From: Achromobacter spanius
GTDB lineage: Bacteria > Pseudomonadota > Gammaproteobacteria > Burkholderiales > Burkholderiaceae_B
Length of the DNA stretch: 64,000 bases
Assembly: GCF_029637605.1 (NCBI RefSeq)
Contig: NZ_CP121261.1
Location: 2,852,001-2,916,000 of the forward strand
Direction: 5' to 3'
This document shows positions 8,948 to 17,675 of this stretch, piece by piece. A program made the translations under genes and the position numbers. The notes beneath the pieces were generated by a model that was not told the origin of the DNA, did not search any database, and saw only the letters and a program-made list of their open reading frames with translations. The first letter of the stretch is position 1, and each line of letters opens with the position of its first letter.

Positions 8948-10506
8948 CGGCTCCAGCGATACGTCGCGGGCAGGATGTAGCCGGTTTGATAGACCTGCAT
9001 GTCCACGGACTTCTTGGACGCCACCGTGGCCACGGACTGCAACAGCGGCAGGCTCCAGGCGTGTTCGGTGGCCTGGCGCGCCAGGTCGCGGTAGCCCTGG
9101 ATGCGTTTGTCAGGGTCGGCCTGGGCCGCCAGCGCGTCGATGGTCTTGGCCAGTTCCGGTTCTTTCCAGGTGGAAAAGCGCAGGCGCGGGTCCAGGATCT
9201 TGCCGGCGAATATTTCGGGGTCGCCGGTGGCGTTGGCCCAGCTGTACAGCATTACGCCAGGCACCTTCGATGAATGGCTCAGCTCAAGGTACTTTGCCAG
9301 CGTGATCTCTTGCAGATCGGCCTGCACGCCGATCTGCGACCACATCTGCACAATGGCGCGCGCCATTTCGTAGTCGCTGGGAAAGGTGTTGTTGGTTGAC
9401 AGGAACTGGATCTTCAACGGCTTGTCCGGCCCGTATCCCGCGCGAGCCAGCTCGGCCTGCGCCGCGGCCTTGTCGAACGCATAGTTGAACCCGGCCACGT
9501 CGCCCGGCGACCCGGGCGTGGCCAACACGGAAAGTGGCTTGGCCACGTTGGCGTAGAACGCCTTGGAGATGGCCTGCTTGTTGATGGCCAGGTGCAGGGC
9601 GCGACGCACGTGCTCGTTCTGGAACTCCGGCACGTAGCTGGGAATTTGCAGAATGAAGATCTCGCTGTACGGATAGACCTCGGCCTTCAGGGCGGGGTTC
9701 TTGTTCAGGCGATTGACTTCACGCAGTGGAATCTGCACCGCGATGTCGGCCCGACCCGATTCCAGCATCGCCACGCGCGCCGACGAATCCGGCACGAACT
9801 CGAACACCACGCGCTTGATGGCGGGTTTCGGCCCCCAGTATTTGTCATACGCCTCCAGCACCACGCGGGAGCCGCGCTCATAGCGCACGACCTTGTACGG
9901 ACCGGCGCCAATGGGCGCGGCCTTGAACCCGTCTTCGCCCACTTTTTCGAAGTAGGCGTGGGGCAGGATGTACGAGGTCAGAAAACCCAGGTAGTTCGGC
10001 GCCGTCGGGGTCGGTGTGGAAAACACCATCGTGGCTTCGGTGGGGCTGGCGACTTGAATGTCTTGCAGCGCACCGAAGAAACCGTTGATGGCCAGGCGCT
10101 TGTCCTGCTTGGGACGGTCCAGGAAGCTGAACTTGAAATCGTCGGTGGTCAGCTTGGAGCCATCGTGGAAGGTCACATCGTCGCGCAGCACGATGCCCAG
10201 CCGCATGTTCTTGTCGTCCAGCCAGCGCCAGCTTTTGATCAGCGCCGGTTGCAGCTTCAGATTCCCGTCTATGAACAGCGCGGAATCGAAGACCGCCTTG
10301 TACAACGACTGCCCCGCCGGGAACGTGACGGCGGTGGGATCCCATGAGGGCACGTCCACCGGATACGCAATCTTCAGCTCTTCGCCTTGCGCGGCCGGCT
10401 TGTCCGCCTGAGCCCACGCCGAGGACGCCATCAGCCCGCTACACACCATTGCCAGACAGGCCACCAGGGCTCTGCCAAACCACCTTACCCACCATGCGTC
10501 AATCAT
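8944..10506 (-). CDS. ABC transporter substrate-binding protein, family 5
   Basis: This 520-residue periplasmic solute-binding protein has a signal peptide ending about AWAQA (residue 33), followed by ELKIAYPVDVPSWDP. The SBP_bac_5 landmarks LRDDVTFHDGSKLTTDDFKFSF and GAGPYKVVRYERGSRVVLEA are present. The ATG at 10506 is preceded by GGAGG six bases upstream; the frame is open to 10536 without a ribosome site. It is the first gene of the transporter/dioxygenase operon. Family 5 proteins bind peptides, nickel, opines or other small organics, so the ligand here may be an aromatic amide or conjugate; that is inference from the neighbouring dioxygenase. Confidence 0.9.
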   Translation of the reverse strand: MIDAWWVRWFGRALVACLAMVCSGLMASSAWAQADKPAAQGEELKIAYPVDVPSWDPTAVTFPAGQSLYKAVFDSALFIDGNLKLQPALIKSWRWLDDKNMRLGIVLRDDVTFHDGSKLTTDDFKFSFLDRPKQDKRLAINGFFGALQDIQVASPTEATMVFSTPTPTAPNYLGFLTSYILPHAYFEKVGEDGFKAAPIGAGPYKVVRYERGSRVVLEAYDKYWGPKPAIKRVVFEFVPDSSARVAMLESGRADIAVQIPLREVNRLNKNPALKAEVYPYSEIFILQIPSYVPEFQNEHVRRALHLAINKQAISKAFYANVAKPLSVLATPGSPGDVAGFNYAFDKAAAQAELARAGYGPDKPLKIQFLSTNNTFPSDYEMARAIVQMWSQIGVQADLQEITLAKYLELSHSSKVPGVMLYSWANATGDPEIFAGKILDPRLRFSTWKEPELAKTIDALAAQADPDKRIQGYRDLARQATEHAWSLPLLQSVATVASKKSVDMQVYQTGYILPATYRWSR

Positions 10507-10558
10507 GAACGGCCTCCGATATCGGAATCGTTGCAAAGGCGCCCGGCACCGCCGCGCG

Positions 10559-10572
10559 AACAGTATACTGTT
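10559..10572. promoter_or_regulatory. Perfect 14-bp palindrome AACAGTATACTGTT (operator candidate 1)
   Basis: The site is a perfect palindrome in an AT-rich gap between the divergent binding-protein gene (start 10506) and V4R gene (start 10734). It has the form AACA-N6-TGTT and shares this with a second palindrome at 10646-10659. GntR/FCD regulators commonly bind short palindromes of this size, and such a regulator gene begins at 11247. The assignment to that regulator is inference. Confidence 0.55.
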
Positions 10573-10645
10573 GTGAATTTAAGCACTAGTAGTTGAACTT
10601 TAAACTAATTATTTACCCTAGTATCAGCAGCTTACTATTCGATTA

Positions 10646-10659
10646 AACAATATATTGTT
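10646..10659. promoter_or_regulatory. Perfect 14-bp palindrome AACAATATATTGTT (operator candidate 2)
   Basis: This is a second perfect AACA-N6-TGTT palindrome, 87 bp (start to start) from the first. It is 75 bp upstream of the V4R gene, so one copy sits close to each divergent transcription unit. Two copies suggest cooperative or dual control of both units by one dimeric regulator. Confidence 0.55.
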
Positions 10660-10733
10660 AAGGGATAACCCCCGTCCTGAAGGCTGCTGCACCCGTCTTC
10701 AAAACCCGCCGGCCCGCCTTTGGAACAGATCAA

Positions 10734-11231
10734 ATGGGACAACTTCAAGAACGCCTGGTATGGGACGCCGATGCAGGCGCCATCCTGGATGCCGACCGCC
10801 GCTACGTCATGCTGCGCGCCGACGTACTGATGGGGCTGTTCGCCGCCCTGCCCCCCGCGCAACGTGACGCAGCACTTGGCAGCCTGCAGGCATCGGTGCG
10901 CAGCCACGGCGGCGCCTCCGCGCGGGCCTATCAGGCGCAAGGCGCGCCCGACCGCGTGCAGTTCCTGCAGGTGATGGCGCAAGCCGCCGCCGACCTGGGC
11001 TGGGGAGTCTGGCGCTTCCAGACCAAGGGCACGGACGCGCTGGCGCTAGAGGTGCACAACAGCCCGTTCGCGATGGCAATCACCGGGTCCGACCGCCCGG
11101 TCTGCCATGCGATTACAGGTATGCTGGAGGCCGTCAGCGCATTGGTCGCGGGCAAGGCAAGCACGTTTCGCGAGACCAGGTGCGCCAGCATGGGCGCGCC
11201 TTGTTGCGCGTTCCAGGCGCAAAACGATTAA
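10734..11231 (+). CDS. Free-standing V4R-domain protein
   Basis: The 165-residue protein matches the V4R (4-vinyl reductase) domain, a small-molecule-binding fold found in BchJ and in the ligand-sensing half of XylR/DmpR-like activators. The diagnostic C-terminal pattern is visible: LEVHNSPFA, then RPVCHAITGMLEAV, then ETRCASMGAPCCAFQ, whose Cys residues may bind zinc. No ATPase or DNA-binding domain is attached. It lies 15 bp upstream of a GntR regulator gene, so the two are probably co-transcribed. It could be a sensor or chaperone for an aromatic ligand of the adjacent dioxygenase module, or an enzyme; neither role is shown. Confidence 0.7.
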   Translation: MGQLQERLVWDADAGAILDADRRYVMLRADVLMGLFAALPPAQRDAALGSLQASVRSHGGASARAYQAQGAPDRVQFLQVMAQAAADLGWGVWRFQTKGTDALALEVHNSPFAMAITGSDRPVCHAITGMLEAVSALVAGKASTFRETRCASMGAPCCAFQAQND

Positions 11232-11246
11232 GGCCGGCAGGCAGTG

Positions 11247-11957
11247 ATGAAGGCAAAAACCACAACAAGAGACACGGCGCGCAAGCCGAACCTGCGTGAA
11301 CAGGTATACGGCATCGTCCGAGAGCGCATACAGATGGGCCTGATCCGTCTGGAAGACCGGTTGGTGGATCACGACATTGCCGAAGAGCTCGAGGTGTCGC
11401 GCATGCCCGTGCGTGAAGCGCTGATGCAGCTCAAGAGCGAAGGCCTGCTGGAAGGCACGGCACGCGGCTTCGTGCTGCGCCGGTTCACGCTGGGCGAGAT
11501 GAACGAGATTTTCGAAATCCGTACGCTGCTTGAACCCGCCGCGGCCGCCGCGGCCTCGGTACACGCCGGCCCCAAGGGTCTGGCCGACATGAAGGCTGCC
11601 CTGGAACGCGCCGAAGACGCGCACGCCCGCACCGACATCGACGAATTCATGCGTAGCAACGCGCATTTCCGATGGGCCTGGCTGACGATGGTGCCCAACC
11701 GCGAGCTGGCCGAGGTGATCTCGCGCTACATCGATCACGTGCAAGTGGTGCGCCTGGTGACGATGGACGACCAGGAAATCCGCAGCATCGTCCTGCAGGG
11801 CATGCGGGGCCTGTACGAAGCGTTTCTATCCGGCGACACCGAACTCGTGCGCATCCGCATGCTGGGCCACGCCCGCGCGGCGGCGGCCTGCTATTACAGC
11901 GCCTATCAAAAGATGCTGGAGCAATCTGCCCAAGAGCAGGCCATAAACCGCGCCTAA
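11247..11957 (+). CDS. GntR family transcriptional regulator (FCD subfamily)
   Basis: This 236-residue regulator has an N-terminal winged helix (LREQVYGIVRERIQMGLI, DIAEELEVSRMPVREALMQLKSEGLLE). An all-helical FCD effector domain follows (EIFEIRTLLEPAAAAAA, NAHFRWAWLTMVPN, with a late GHARAA). In FCD proteins the Asp/His residues of these helices often bind a metal and a carboxylate ligand. Start choice is between a GTG at 11244 and the ATG at 11247; ATG is preferred. It follows the V4R gene and faces the dioxygenase operon across two palindromes, so it is the likely local regulator. Confidence 0.87.
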   Translation: MKAKTTTRDTARKPNLREQVYGIVRERIQMGLIRLEDRLVDHDIAEELEVSRMPVREALMQLKSEGLLEGTARGFVLRRFTLGEMNEIFEIRTLLEPAAAAAASVHAGPKGLADMKAALERAEDAHARTDIDEFMRSNAHFRWAWLTMVPNRELAEVISRYIDHVQVVRLVTMDDQEIRSIVLQGMRGLYEAFLSGDTELVRIRMLGHARAAAACYYSAYQKMLEQSAQEQAINRA

Positions 11958-11979
11958 CTGGTGCGCGGCCGTCGCGGCC

Positions 11980-12468
11980 CTATTCAAGTGCCACGGACAC
12001 CGGCTTGGCGCCCAACACCGTCACCAGCGCGTTGGGGTCGATGCCGATCAGGTAACCCCGGCGGCCACCGTTGATGTAGACCACCGGGTAAGTCAGCACG
12101 TCGGCCTCGACCCACACCGGCATCTTCTTGCGGGTGCCGAAGGGCGACGTGCCGCCCACCTGGTACCCGGAATGCCGCTGCGCCACCTCGGGTTTGCAGG
12201 GTTCGACTCTTTTCAGCCCCGCCTGGCGCGCCAGGTTCTTGGTGGAAACTTCACGGTCGCCGTGCATGACGACGATCAGCGGCTTGGCGGATTCGTCTTC
12301 CATCACCAGCGTCTTCACGACCGCGTGCGGGTCCAGGCCCAACTGGCGCGCGGCTTCGCCCGCGCCGCCATGGTCTACGTAGTCGTAGGTGTGTTCGGTG
12401 TAAGGCACCTTGTGCTGCTTGAGCAGTTGTGTGGCGGGGGTTTCGGAAACGTGGCGGGCTTTGCTCAT
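11980..12468 (-). CDS. ybaK: Cys-tRNA(Pro)/Cys-tRNA(Cys) deacylase YbaK/EbsC
   Basis: The 162-residue protein is a trans-editing enzyme that hydrolyses mischarged Cys-tRNA(Pro). Family landmarks are TPATQLLKQHKVPYTEHTYDY, the conserved lysine in PHAVVKTLVM, the segment MHGDREVSTKNLARQ and GYQVGGTSPFGTRKKMPV. The length is normal for YbaK (about 159). It ends 23 bp from the convergent GntR gene and lies downstream of xerD on the same strand with a 38 bp gap. Confidence 0.9.
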   Translation of the reverse strand: MSKARHVSETPATQLLKQHKVPYTEHTYDYVDHGGAGEAARQLGLDPHAVVKTLVMEDESAKPLIVVMHGDREVSTKNLARQAGLKRVEPCKPEVAQRHSGYQVGGTSPFGTRKKMPVWVEADVLTYPVVYINGGRRGYLIGIDPNALVTVLGAKPVSVALE

Positions 12469-12506
12469 GGTGTTGCCGGAAAAAAATAGAGCGCGGACTT
12501 GGGTGA

Positions 12507-13547
12507 TTATCCGCGCGGATGGTGCGCGGCGTGCAGCGCCTTCAGGCGCTCGCGCGCGACATGAGTGTATATCTGCGTAGTGGAAATGTCGGCGTGGCCC
12601 AGCAGCATCTGCACCACGCGCAGGTCAGCGCCATGGTTCAGCAGGTGCGTGGCGAAGGCATGGCGCAAGACGTGCGGCGATAGCGGCGCGTGGATGTCGG
12701 CCAGCAAGGCATACTTCTTCACCAACTGCCAGAACGCCTGGCGCGACATGGCCTCGGCGCGGCCGGTGATGAACAGCGCATCGCTCTGGCGGCCGGCGGC
12801 CAGTTCGGCGCGCGCTGTTTTCAAGTACAGGTCGATCCAGTGTGCCGCCTCGGCGCCCAGCGGCACCAGGCGGTCTTTGCCGCCCTTGCCCAGCACCACG
12901 CGCACCACGCCTTCATTCAGGCTGACGTCCAGCGCGCGTACGCCCACCAATTCGGACACGCGCAAACCGGTGGCGTATAGCGTTTCCAGCATGGCGCGGT
13001 CGCGCAGGCCGCGCGGCTGCGTCACGTCGGGCGCGCGCAGCAAGGCGTCCACTTGTTGCTCGGACAAGGTCTTGGGCAGGCGCGGCGGCTGCTTGGCGGC
13101 GATCAGGGTCAGGCACGGGTCGCGTTCCGACCGATGTTCGCGCAGCGCCCAGGCAAAGAAGCGGCGCAGCGCGGCCAGGCGGCGGTTGGCGGTGGTGGCG
13201 CGGGTTTCTTCGTGGCGGAAGGAGAACCAGGCTTCGATGTCGGACTTTTGCGCGTCGCACAGCGGTTTGGCCGGCCCCACGGGCAGTGCCTGGGCGCTTG
13301 CCGCGTCGCCATGGCGGTCGGCCATTTCGCGGGCATAGGCTTCCGGGTCTTCCAGCCAGCGGGCGAAACCGGTCAGGTCGCGGCGGTAGGCGGCCAGCGT
13401 GTTGGCCGACAAGCCGTCTTCCAGCCAGACGGCGTCGATGAAGGCGTCGATATCGGCTTGGGAGGCAAGCGGTGGGCGGGATGTCGTCATGCCCTTCGGC
13501 GTGTCCTTCGTTGTTTGCCGCGGCGTTCCCTTCGTCATGGCCTTCAT
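12507..13547 (-). CDS. xerD: Site-specific tyrosine recombinase XerD
   Basis: XerD resolves chromosome dimers at dif together with XerC and FtsK. The N-terminal SAM-like domain (DAVWLEDGLSANTLAAYRRDL) and the catalytic residues are visible: Arg in ATGLRVSELVG, Lys in GKGGKDRLVPLG, His-x-x-Arg in SPHVLRHAFATHLL, His in LLGHADIST and the nucleophile Tyr in TQIYTHV. The start at 13547 is chosen because it overlaps the stop of the LysR gene by 4 bp (ATGA) and has GGGAGA just upstream. It gives 346 residues, somewhat longer than E. coli XerD (298). The first 19 residues are rich in Thr and Lys; an ATG at 13490 is the alternative. Confidence 0.9.
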   Translation of the reverse strand: MKAMTKGTPRQTTKDTPKGMTTSRPPLASQADIDAFIDAVWLEDGLSANTLAAYRRDLTGFARWLEDPEAYAREMADRHGDAASAQALPVGPAKPLCDAQKSDIEAWFSFRHEETRATTANRRLAALRRFFAWALREHRSERDPCLTLIAAKQPPRLPKTLSEQQVDALLRAPDVTQPRGLRDRAMLETLYATGLRVSELVGVRALDVSLNEGVVRVVLGKGGKDRLVPLGAEAAHWIDLYLKTARAELAAGRQSDALFITGRAEAMSRQAFWQLVKKYALLADIHAPLSPHVLRHAFATHLLNHGADLRVVQMLLGHADISTTQIYTHVARERLKALHAAHHPRG

Positions 13548-14458
13548 CGTTCTCCCACCCCCGCCGCCGCCGACTTCAGCCACGCTTCGAACAGCTTGAG
13601 GGCATCCGACCGGTCGCTACGCTGCGGATAGCCAAAGTAATAACCCTGGCTGACCGTCAGGGATTGCGGCACAGGCATGGCCAGCGTGCCCTGGTCCAGC
13701 GCGGGTTGGGCCAGAAAGCGCGGCATCAGCCCCACGCCCAAGCCTGCCTGCACCGCCGCCATCACCATGGTGAACAGCTCATAACGGGGGCCGCCCGCGG
13801 CCTGCGGGCCATACAGATGGTTATTGGCGGCATACCACTGGCGCCAGGCGTCCGGCCGAGAGGCCAGGTGTAAATGCGTCATGCCGGCCAGCACGCTGAC
13901 GCCGGCCTCGGCCGTCTTGGCGGCGCGGGCAGCAAGCGCGGGGGCGCAGACGGGCACCAGTTCACGCTCGGGAAACAGCAGCCCGCCCTGGGTGCCGGGC
14001 CACAAGCCGTCGCCGTGATAAAGCGCGCCGTCGAACGGCTGGTCTTTGAACTGGAACGGCAAGGTACGCACCGACAGGCTGACGGTGATGTCCGCGTGCG
14101 CCCGCTGGAAGTCCGCCAGGCGCGGGATGAGCCAGGTGGTGGCCAGCGTGGGCACCACCGCAATGTGTATGCTGCGGCCCATGCCCGTGCGGCTGACCAG
14201 GCCAAAGGTGTCTTTTTCGATCTGGTCCAGATGGTGACGGATCCGGCCGGCGTATTCGGCGCCGTGATCGGTCAGCACAATGCGCCGCCGCACGCGCGTA
14301 AACAACTGCACGCCCAGCCGCGCTTCCAGGCTGGCCACCTGCCGGTAGACGGCGCTGTGCGTCAGGGACAGTTCTTCGGCGGCGCGGGAAAAGCTGCCCA
14401 GCCGGGCCGATGCCTCGAACGCCTGCAGGGCGGTCAAGTTGGGAATGCCGTTTCTCAT
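13544..14458 (-). CDS. LysR family transcriptional regulator (GcvA-like)
   Basis: The 304-residue regulator has the helix-turn-helix NLTALQAFEASARLGSFSRAAEELSLTHSAVYRQVASLEARLGVQL in overlapping form near the N-terminus, and a periplasmic-binding-protein-like effector domain. The sequence resembles the GcvA subgroup (LFTRVRRRIVLTDHG, SLSVRTLPFQF). The ATG at 14458 is preferred over an upstream TTG. It is divergent from a ThDP enzyme gene starting at 14595, with an inverted repeat between them, which is the usual arrangement of a LysR regulator and its target. Its stop codon overlaps the xerD start. Confidence 0.88.
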   Translation of the reverse strand: MRNGIPNLTALQAFEASARLGSFSRAAEELSLTHSAVYRQVASLEARLGVQLFTRVRRRIVLTDHGAEYAGRIRHHLDQIEKDTFGLVSRTGMGRSIHIAVVPTLATTWLIPRLADFQRAHADITVSLSVRTLPFQFKDQPFDGALYHGDGLWPGTQGGLLFPERELVPVCAPALAARAAKTAEAGVSVLAGMTHLHLASRPDAWRQWYAANNHLYGPQAAGGPRYELFTMVMAAVQAGLGVGLMPRFLAQPALDQGTLAMPVPQSLTVSQGYYFGYPQRSDRSDALKLFEAWLKSAAAGVGER

Positions 14459-14515
14459 GGAGCAAAACTGCCTGAAAGCCAACGGGCACTACGTGCCGGG
14501 GAATCAATAGATTGT

Positions 14516-14532
14516 GCAATTTTATCAATTGC
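14516..14532. promoter_or_regulatory. Inverted repeat GCAATT-N5-AATTGC, candidate LysR box
   Basis: This 17-bp interrupted palindrome lies between the divergent LysR (start 14458) and ThDP-enzyme (start 14595) genes. Size and dyad symmetry fit a LysR-type binding site. A second dyad, GGCAC-TAC-GTGCC, lies at 14485-14497, nearer the regulator. Binding by the neighbouring regulator is inferred. Confidence 0.5.
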
Positions 14533-14594
14533 GTTGTGCGGCCAGGGCACATATCCTCGAGAGTCTTATCCTCGGCTACCCACGACACCCCACC

Positions 14595-16277
14595 ATGTCT
14601 CAGCAAGATTCCCGCCTTGGCGGTCACATTCTGGTCGACCAACTGGTCGCCCAGGGCGTCAAACACGTTTTCTGCGTTCCCGGCGAGAGCTATCTGGCGG
14701 TGCTGGACGGGCTGCACGACGCGGATATCAAAGTTACCGTGTGCCGCCAGGAAGGCGGCGCGGCCATGATGGCCGACGCCCACGGCAAGCTGACTGGCGA
14801 GCCCGGCATCTGCATGGTCACCCGTGGCCCGGGCGCGTCCAACGCGCTGGCTGGCGTGCACATCGCCAAGCAGGATTCCACGCCGCTGATTCTGTTTGTG
14901 GGCCAGATCGAACGCGGCATGCGCGAGCGCGAAGCCTTTCAGGAAATGGACTACCGCGCCGTGTTCGGCACGCAGGCCAAGTGGGTCACCGAGATTGATC
15001 AGGTTGAGCGCATTCCCGAACTGATCTCGCGCGCGTTCCACATCGCCACGTCCGGCCGCCCCGGCCCTGTCGTGATCGCATTGCCCGAAGACATGCTGGT
15101 GGAAGCGGCCAAGGTTGCCGACGCCCCGCGTTACGAATTGATTGAATCCGCACCCACGGCCGGCCAGTTGGCCGACCTGGAAAAGCTTCTGGCCGACGCC
15201 AAGAACCCCGTCGCCATCCTGGGCGGCACGCGCTGGGATGCCCGCGCGGTGCAGCAGTTTGCTGATTTCGCGCAGCGCCATGCGCTGCCCACGGCGGTGT
15301 CGTTCCGCCGCCAGATGCTGTTCCCGGCTGATCACCCCTGCTTCATCGGCGACGTAGGCCTGGGCATCAACCCGGCGCTGCTCAAGCGCGTGGCCGATGC
15401 CGACCTGATCCTGCTGGTGGGCGGCCGCATGTCGGAAAACCCCAGCCAGGCCTATACGCTGCTGGACATTCCGGTGCCCAAGCAGAAGCTGGTGCACGTG
15501 CATCCCGACACCGCCGAACTCGGACGCGTCTACCGCGCCACGCTGGCTATCAACACGTCGCCCGCCGCGTTCGCCGAATCGCTGGGCAGCCTGAAGGCGC
15601 CGGCCAAGCCCGTGTGGGCCGAAGGCACCCAAGCCATGCGCGAGTCGTACCTGAAGTGGAGCGACCCGGAAACCGTCACGACGCCGGGCGCGCTGCAAAT
15701 GGGCCAGGTGATGGCGTATCTGGAAAAGACGCTGCCGGCCGACGCCATCATGACCAACGGCGCGGGCAACTACGCCACCTGGCTGCATCGCTTCCACCGC
15801 TTCACGCGTTTTGGCACGCAGTTGGCGCCGACGTCGGGTTCGATGGGCTATGGTCTGCCCGCGGCAGTGGGCGCCAAGCGCGTCTGGCCTGACAAGACGG
15901 TTGTCTGCTTTGCCGGCGACGGCTGCTTCCTGATGCACGGCCAGGAATTCGCCACCGCCGTCCAGTACGACCTGCCCATCGTGGTGGTGCTGGTCGACAA
16001 CGGCATGTACGGCACCATCCGCATGCACCAGGAAAAGCACTACCCCGGCCGCGTGTCCGCGACCGAACTGAAGAACCCGGACTTTGCCGATTACGCGCGC
16101 GCGTTCGGCGGCCACGGCGAACGCGTCGAAACCACCGACCAGTTCGGCCCGGCGTTCGAACGCGCCCTGGCCAGCGGCAAGCCGGCCATCCTGCATTGCT
16201 TCATCGACCCCGAAACCATCACCCCGTCGACGACCTTGGAAAAGATCCGCGACGCGGCGCTGAAAGCTCAGCACTGA
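14595..16277 (+). CDS. Thiamine diphosphate-dependent enzyme, acetolactate-synthase-like
   Basis: This 560-residue member of the ThDP decarboxylase superfamily has three domains. The N-terminal pyrimidine-binding part carries the catalytic Glu in VCRQEGGAAMMADAHGKLTG. The central domain includes ILGGTRWDARAVQQF. The C-terminal diphosphate-binding part has the motif AGDGCFLMHGQEF...VLVDNGMYGTIRM. The ATG at 14595 was chosen since the longer frame to 14514 lies in the regulatory gap. There is no adjacent small subunit (IlvN), so it is probably a catabolic decarboxylase or lyase rather than biosynthetic acetolactate synthase. Control by the divergent LysR protein is likely. Confidence 0.82.
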   Translation: MSQQDSRLGGHILVDQLVAQGVKHVFCVPGESYLAVLDGLHDADIKVTVCRQEGGAAMMADAHGKLTGEPGICMVTRGPGASNALAGVHIAKQDSTPLILFVGQIERGMREREAFQEMDYRAVFGTQAKWVTEIDQVERIPELISRAFHIATSGRPGPVVIALPEDMLVEAAKVADAPRYELIESAPTAGQLADLEKLLADAKNPVAILGGTRWDARAVQQFADFAQRHALPTAVSFRRQMLFPADHPCFIGDVGLGINPALLKRVADADLILLVGGRMSENPSQAYTLLDIPVPKQKLVHVHPDTAELGRVYRATLAINTSPAAFAESLGSLKAPAKPVWAEGTQAMRESYLKWSDPETVTTPGALQMGQVMAYLEKTLPADAIMTNGAGNYATWLHRFHRFTRFGTQLAPTSGSMGYGLPAAVGAKRVWPDKTVVCFAGDGCFLMHGQEFATAVQYDLPIVVVLVDNGMYGTIRMHQEKHYPGRVSATELKNPDFADYARAFGGHGERVETTDQFGPAFERALASGKPAILHCFIDPETITPSTTLEKIRDAALKAQH

Positions 16278-16409
16278 ACCCCCGATCGGGCCGGCAAACA
16301 TGGCGGTGCGCCCAGGCGCGCCGCCCTCGGAAACCCGAACTTGCCGCCCGAATTATTTTAGGTTTAAACTTTCTAGATTCCGAATACGGATCCATAGCGG
16401 AGACCCAGC

Positions 16410-17603
16410 ATGTCCTCGAATCCTTCTTTTCAATGGCAAGATCCCCTGTTGCTGGACCAGCAACTGACCGAAGAAGAACGCATGGTGCGCGATGCCGCCT
16501 ATGCCTATTCGCAGGACAAGCTTGCCCCCCGCGTGCTGAACGCCTTCCGCAACGAGAAGACCGATCCGGAAATCTTCTCGGAAATGGGTGAACTGGGCCT
16601 GTTGGGCGCGACCATCCCCGAAGAATATGGCGGCGCCGGCATGAACTATGTCAGCTACGGCCTGATCGCCCGCGAAGTCGAGCGCATCGACTCCGGCTAC
16701 CGCTCGATGATGAGCGTGCAGTCGTCGCTGGTGATGGTGCCGATCAACGAATTCGGCAGCGAAGCGCAAAAGCAGAAGTACCTGCCCAAGCTGGCTCGCG
16801 GCGAATGGATCGGCTGCTTCGGCCTGACCGAACCCAACCACGGTTCCGACCCCGGCGGCATGGAAACCCGCGCCGTCAAGACGTCCGACGGCTACAAGGT
16901 TTCCGGCAACAAGATGTGGATCACGAATTCGCCGATCGCGGACGTGTTCGTGGTGTGGGCCAAGTGCGTCGGCGGTGACTTCGACGGCAAGATCCGCGGC
17001 TTCATCCTGGACAAGGGCATGAAGGGCCTGTCGGCCCCGGCCATCCACGGCAAGGTCGGCCTGCGCGCGTCGATCACCGGCGAAATCGTCATGGACGAAG
17101 TGGAAGTGTCCGAAGACCAGATGATGCCCGGCGTGTCCGGCCTGAAGGGTCCGTTCACGTGCTTGAATTCCGCCCGCTACGGCATCGCCTGGGGTGCCGT
17201 CGGCGCCGCTGAAGCCTGCTGGCACACGGCTCGCCAGTACACGCTGGACCGCAAGCAATTCGGTCGCCCGCTGGCTGCGAACCAGCTGATCCAGAAGAAG
17301 CTGGCCGACATGCAAACCGAAATCACGCTGGCCCTGCAAGGCTGCCTGCGTTTGGGCCGCATGAAGGACGAAGGCACCGCCGCCGTCGAAATCACGTCCA
17401 TCATGAAGCGCAATTCCTGCGGCAAGGCCCTGGACATCGCCCGCCTGGCGCGCGACATGCTGGGCGGCAACGGCATTTCGGACGAATTCGGCGTGGCCCG
17501 CCACCTGGTGAACCTGGAAGTGGTCAACACCTACGAAGGCACCCACGACGTGCACGCCCTGATCCTGGGCCGCGCCCAAACGGGCATCCAGGCGTTCTAT
17601 TGA
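16410..17603 (+). CDS. gcdH: Glutaryl-CoA dehydrogenase
   Basis: The 397-residue FAD enzyme oxidises and decarboxylates glutaryl-CoA to crotonyl-CoA in lysine, tryptophan and aromatic catabolism. GcdH-specific features are the N-terminus [22 protein letters not shown], the flavin/substrate segments [21 protein letters not shown] and [18 protein letters not shown], and the catalytic Glu in [24 protein letters not shown] precedes the ATG. It is a single-gene unit closed by a strong terminator. A CaiB-type CoA transferase partner, often adjacent, is not in the window. Confidence 0.93.
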   Translation: MSSNPSFQWQDPLLLDQQLTEEERMVRDAAYAYSQDKLAPRVLNAFRNEKTDPEIFSEMGELGLLGATIPEEYGGAGMNYVSYGLIAREVERIDSGYRSMMSVQSSLVMVPINEFGSEAQKQKYLPKLARGEWIGCFGLTEPNHGSDPGGMETRAVKTSDGYKVSGNKMWITNSPIADVFVVWAKCVGGDFDGKIRGFILDKGMKGLSAPAIHGKVGLRASITGEIVMDEVEVSEDQMMPGVSGLKGPFTCLNSARYGIAWGAVGAAEACWHTARQYTLDRKQFGRPLAANQLIQKKLADMQTEITLALQGCLRLGRMKDEGTAAVEITSIMKRNSCGKALDIARLARDMLGGNGISDEFGVARHLVNLEVVNTYEGTHDVHALILGRAQTGIQAFY

Positions 17604-17623
17604 TCGCTTGTCAGGCTTGAATG

Positions 17624-17661
17624 AAAATCCCGCCTTCGCGATGAAGGCGGGATTTTTTTTT
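17624..17661 (+). terminator. Rho-independent terminator after gcdH
   Basis: A GC-rich stem, ATCCCGCCTTC paired with GAAGGCGGGAT around a five-base loop, is followed by a run of nine T. It lies 20 bp after the gcdH stop and has the classic form of an intrinsic terminator. Confidence 0.9.
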
Positions 17662-17675
17662 GGGTGGCGCCGGCT

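Noticed and set aside
7332..9305. 657-codon open frame on the plus strand
   Set aside because: It runs antisense through two permease genes that have clear family motifs and overlapping starts and stops.
13962..16301. 779-codon open frame on the minus strand
   Set aside because: It is antisense to the ThDP enzyme, rich in His, Gln, Arg and Gly as expected of a shadow frame in GC-rich DNA, and has no recognisable domain.
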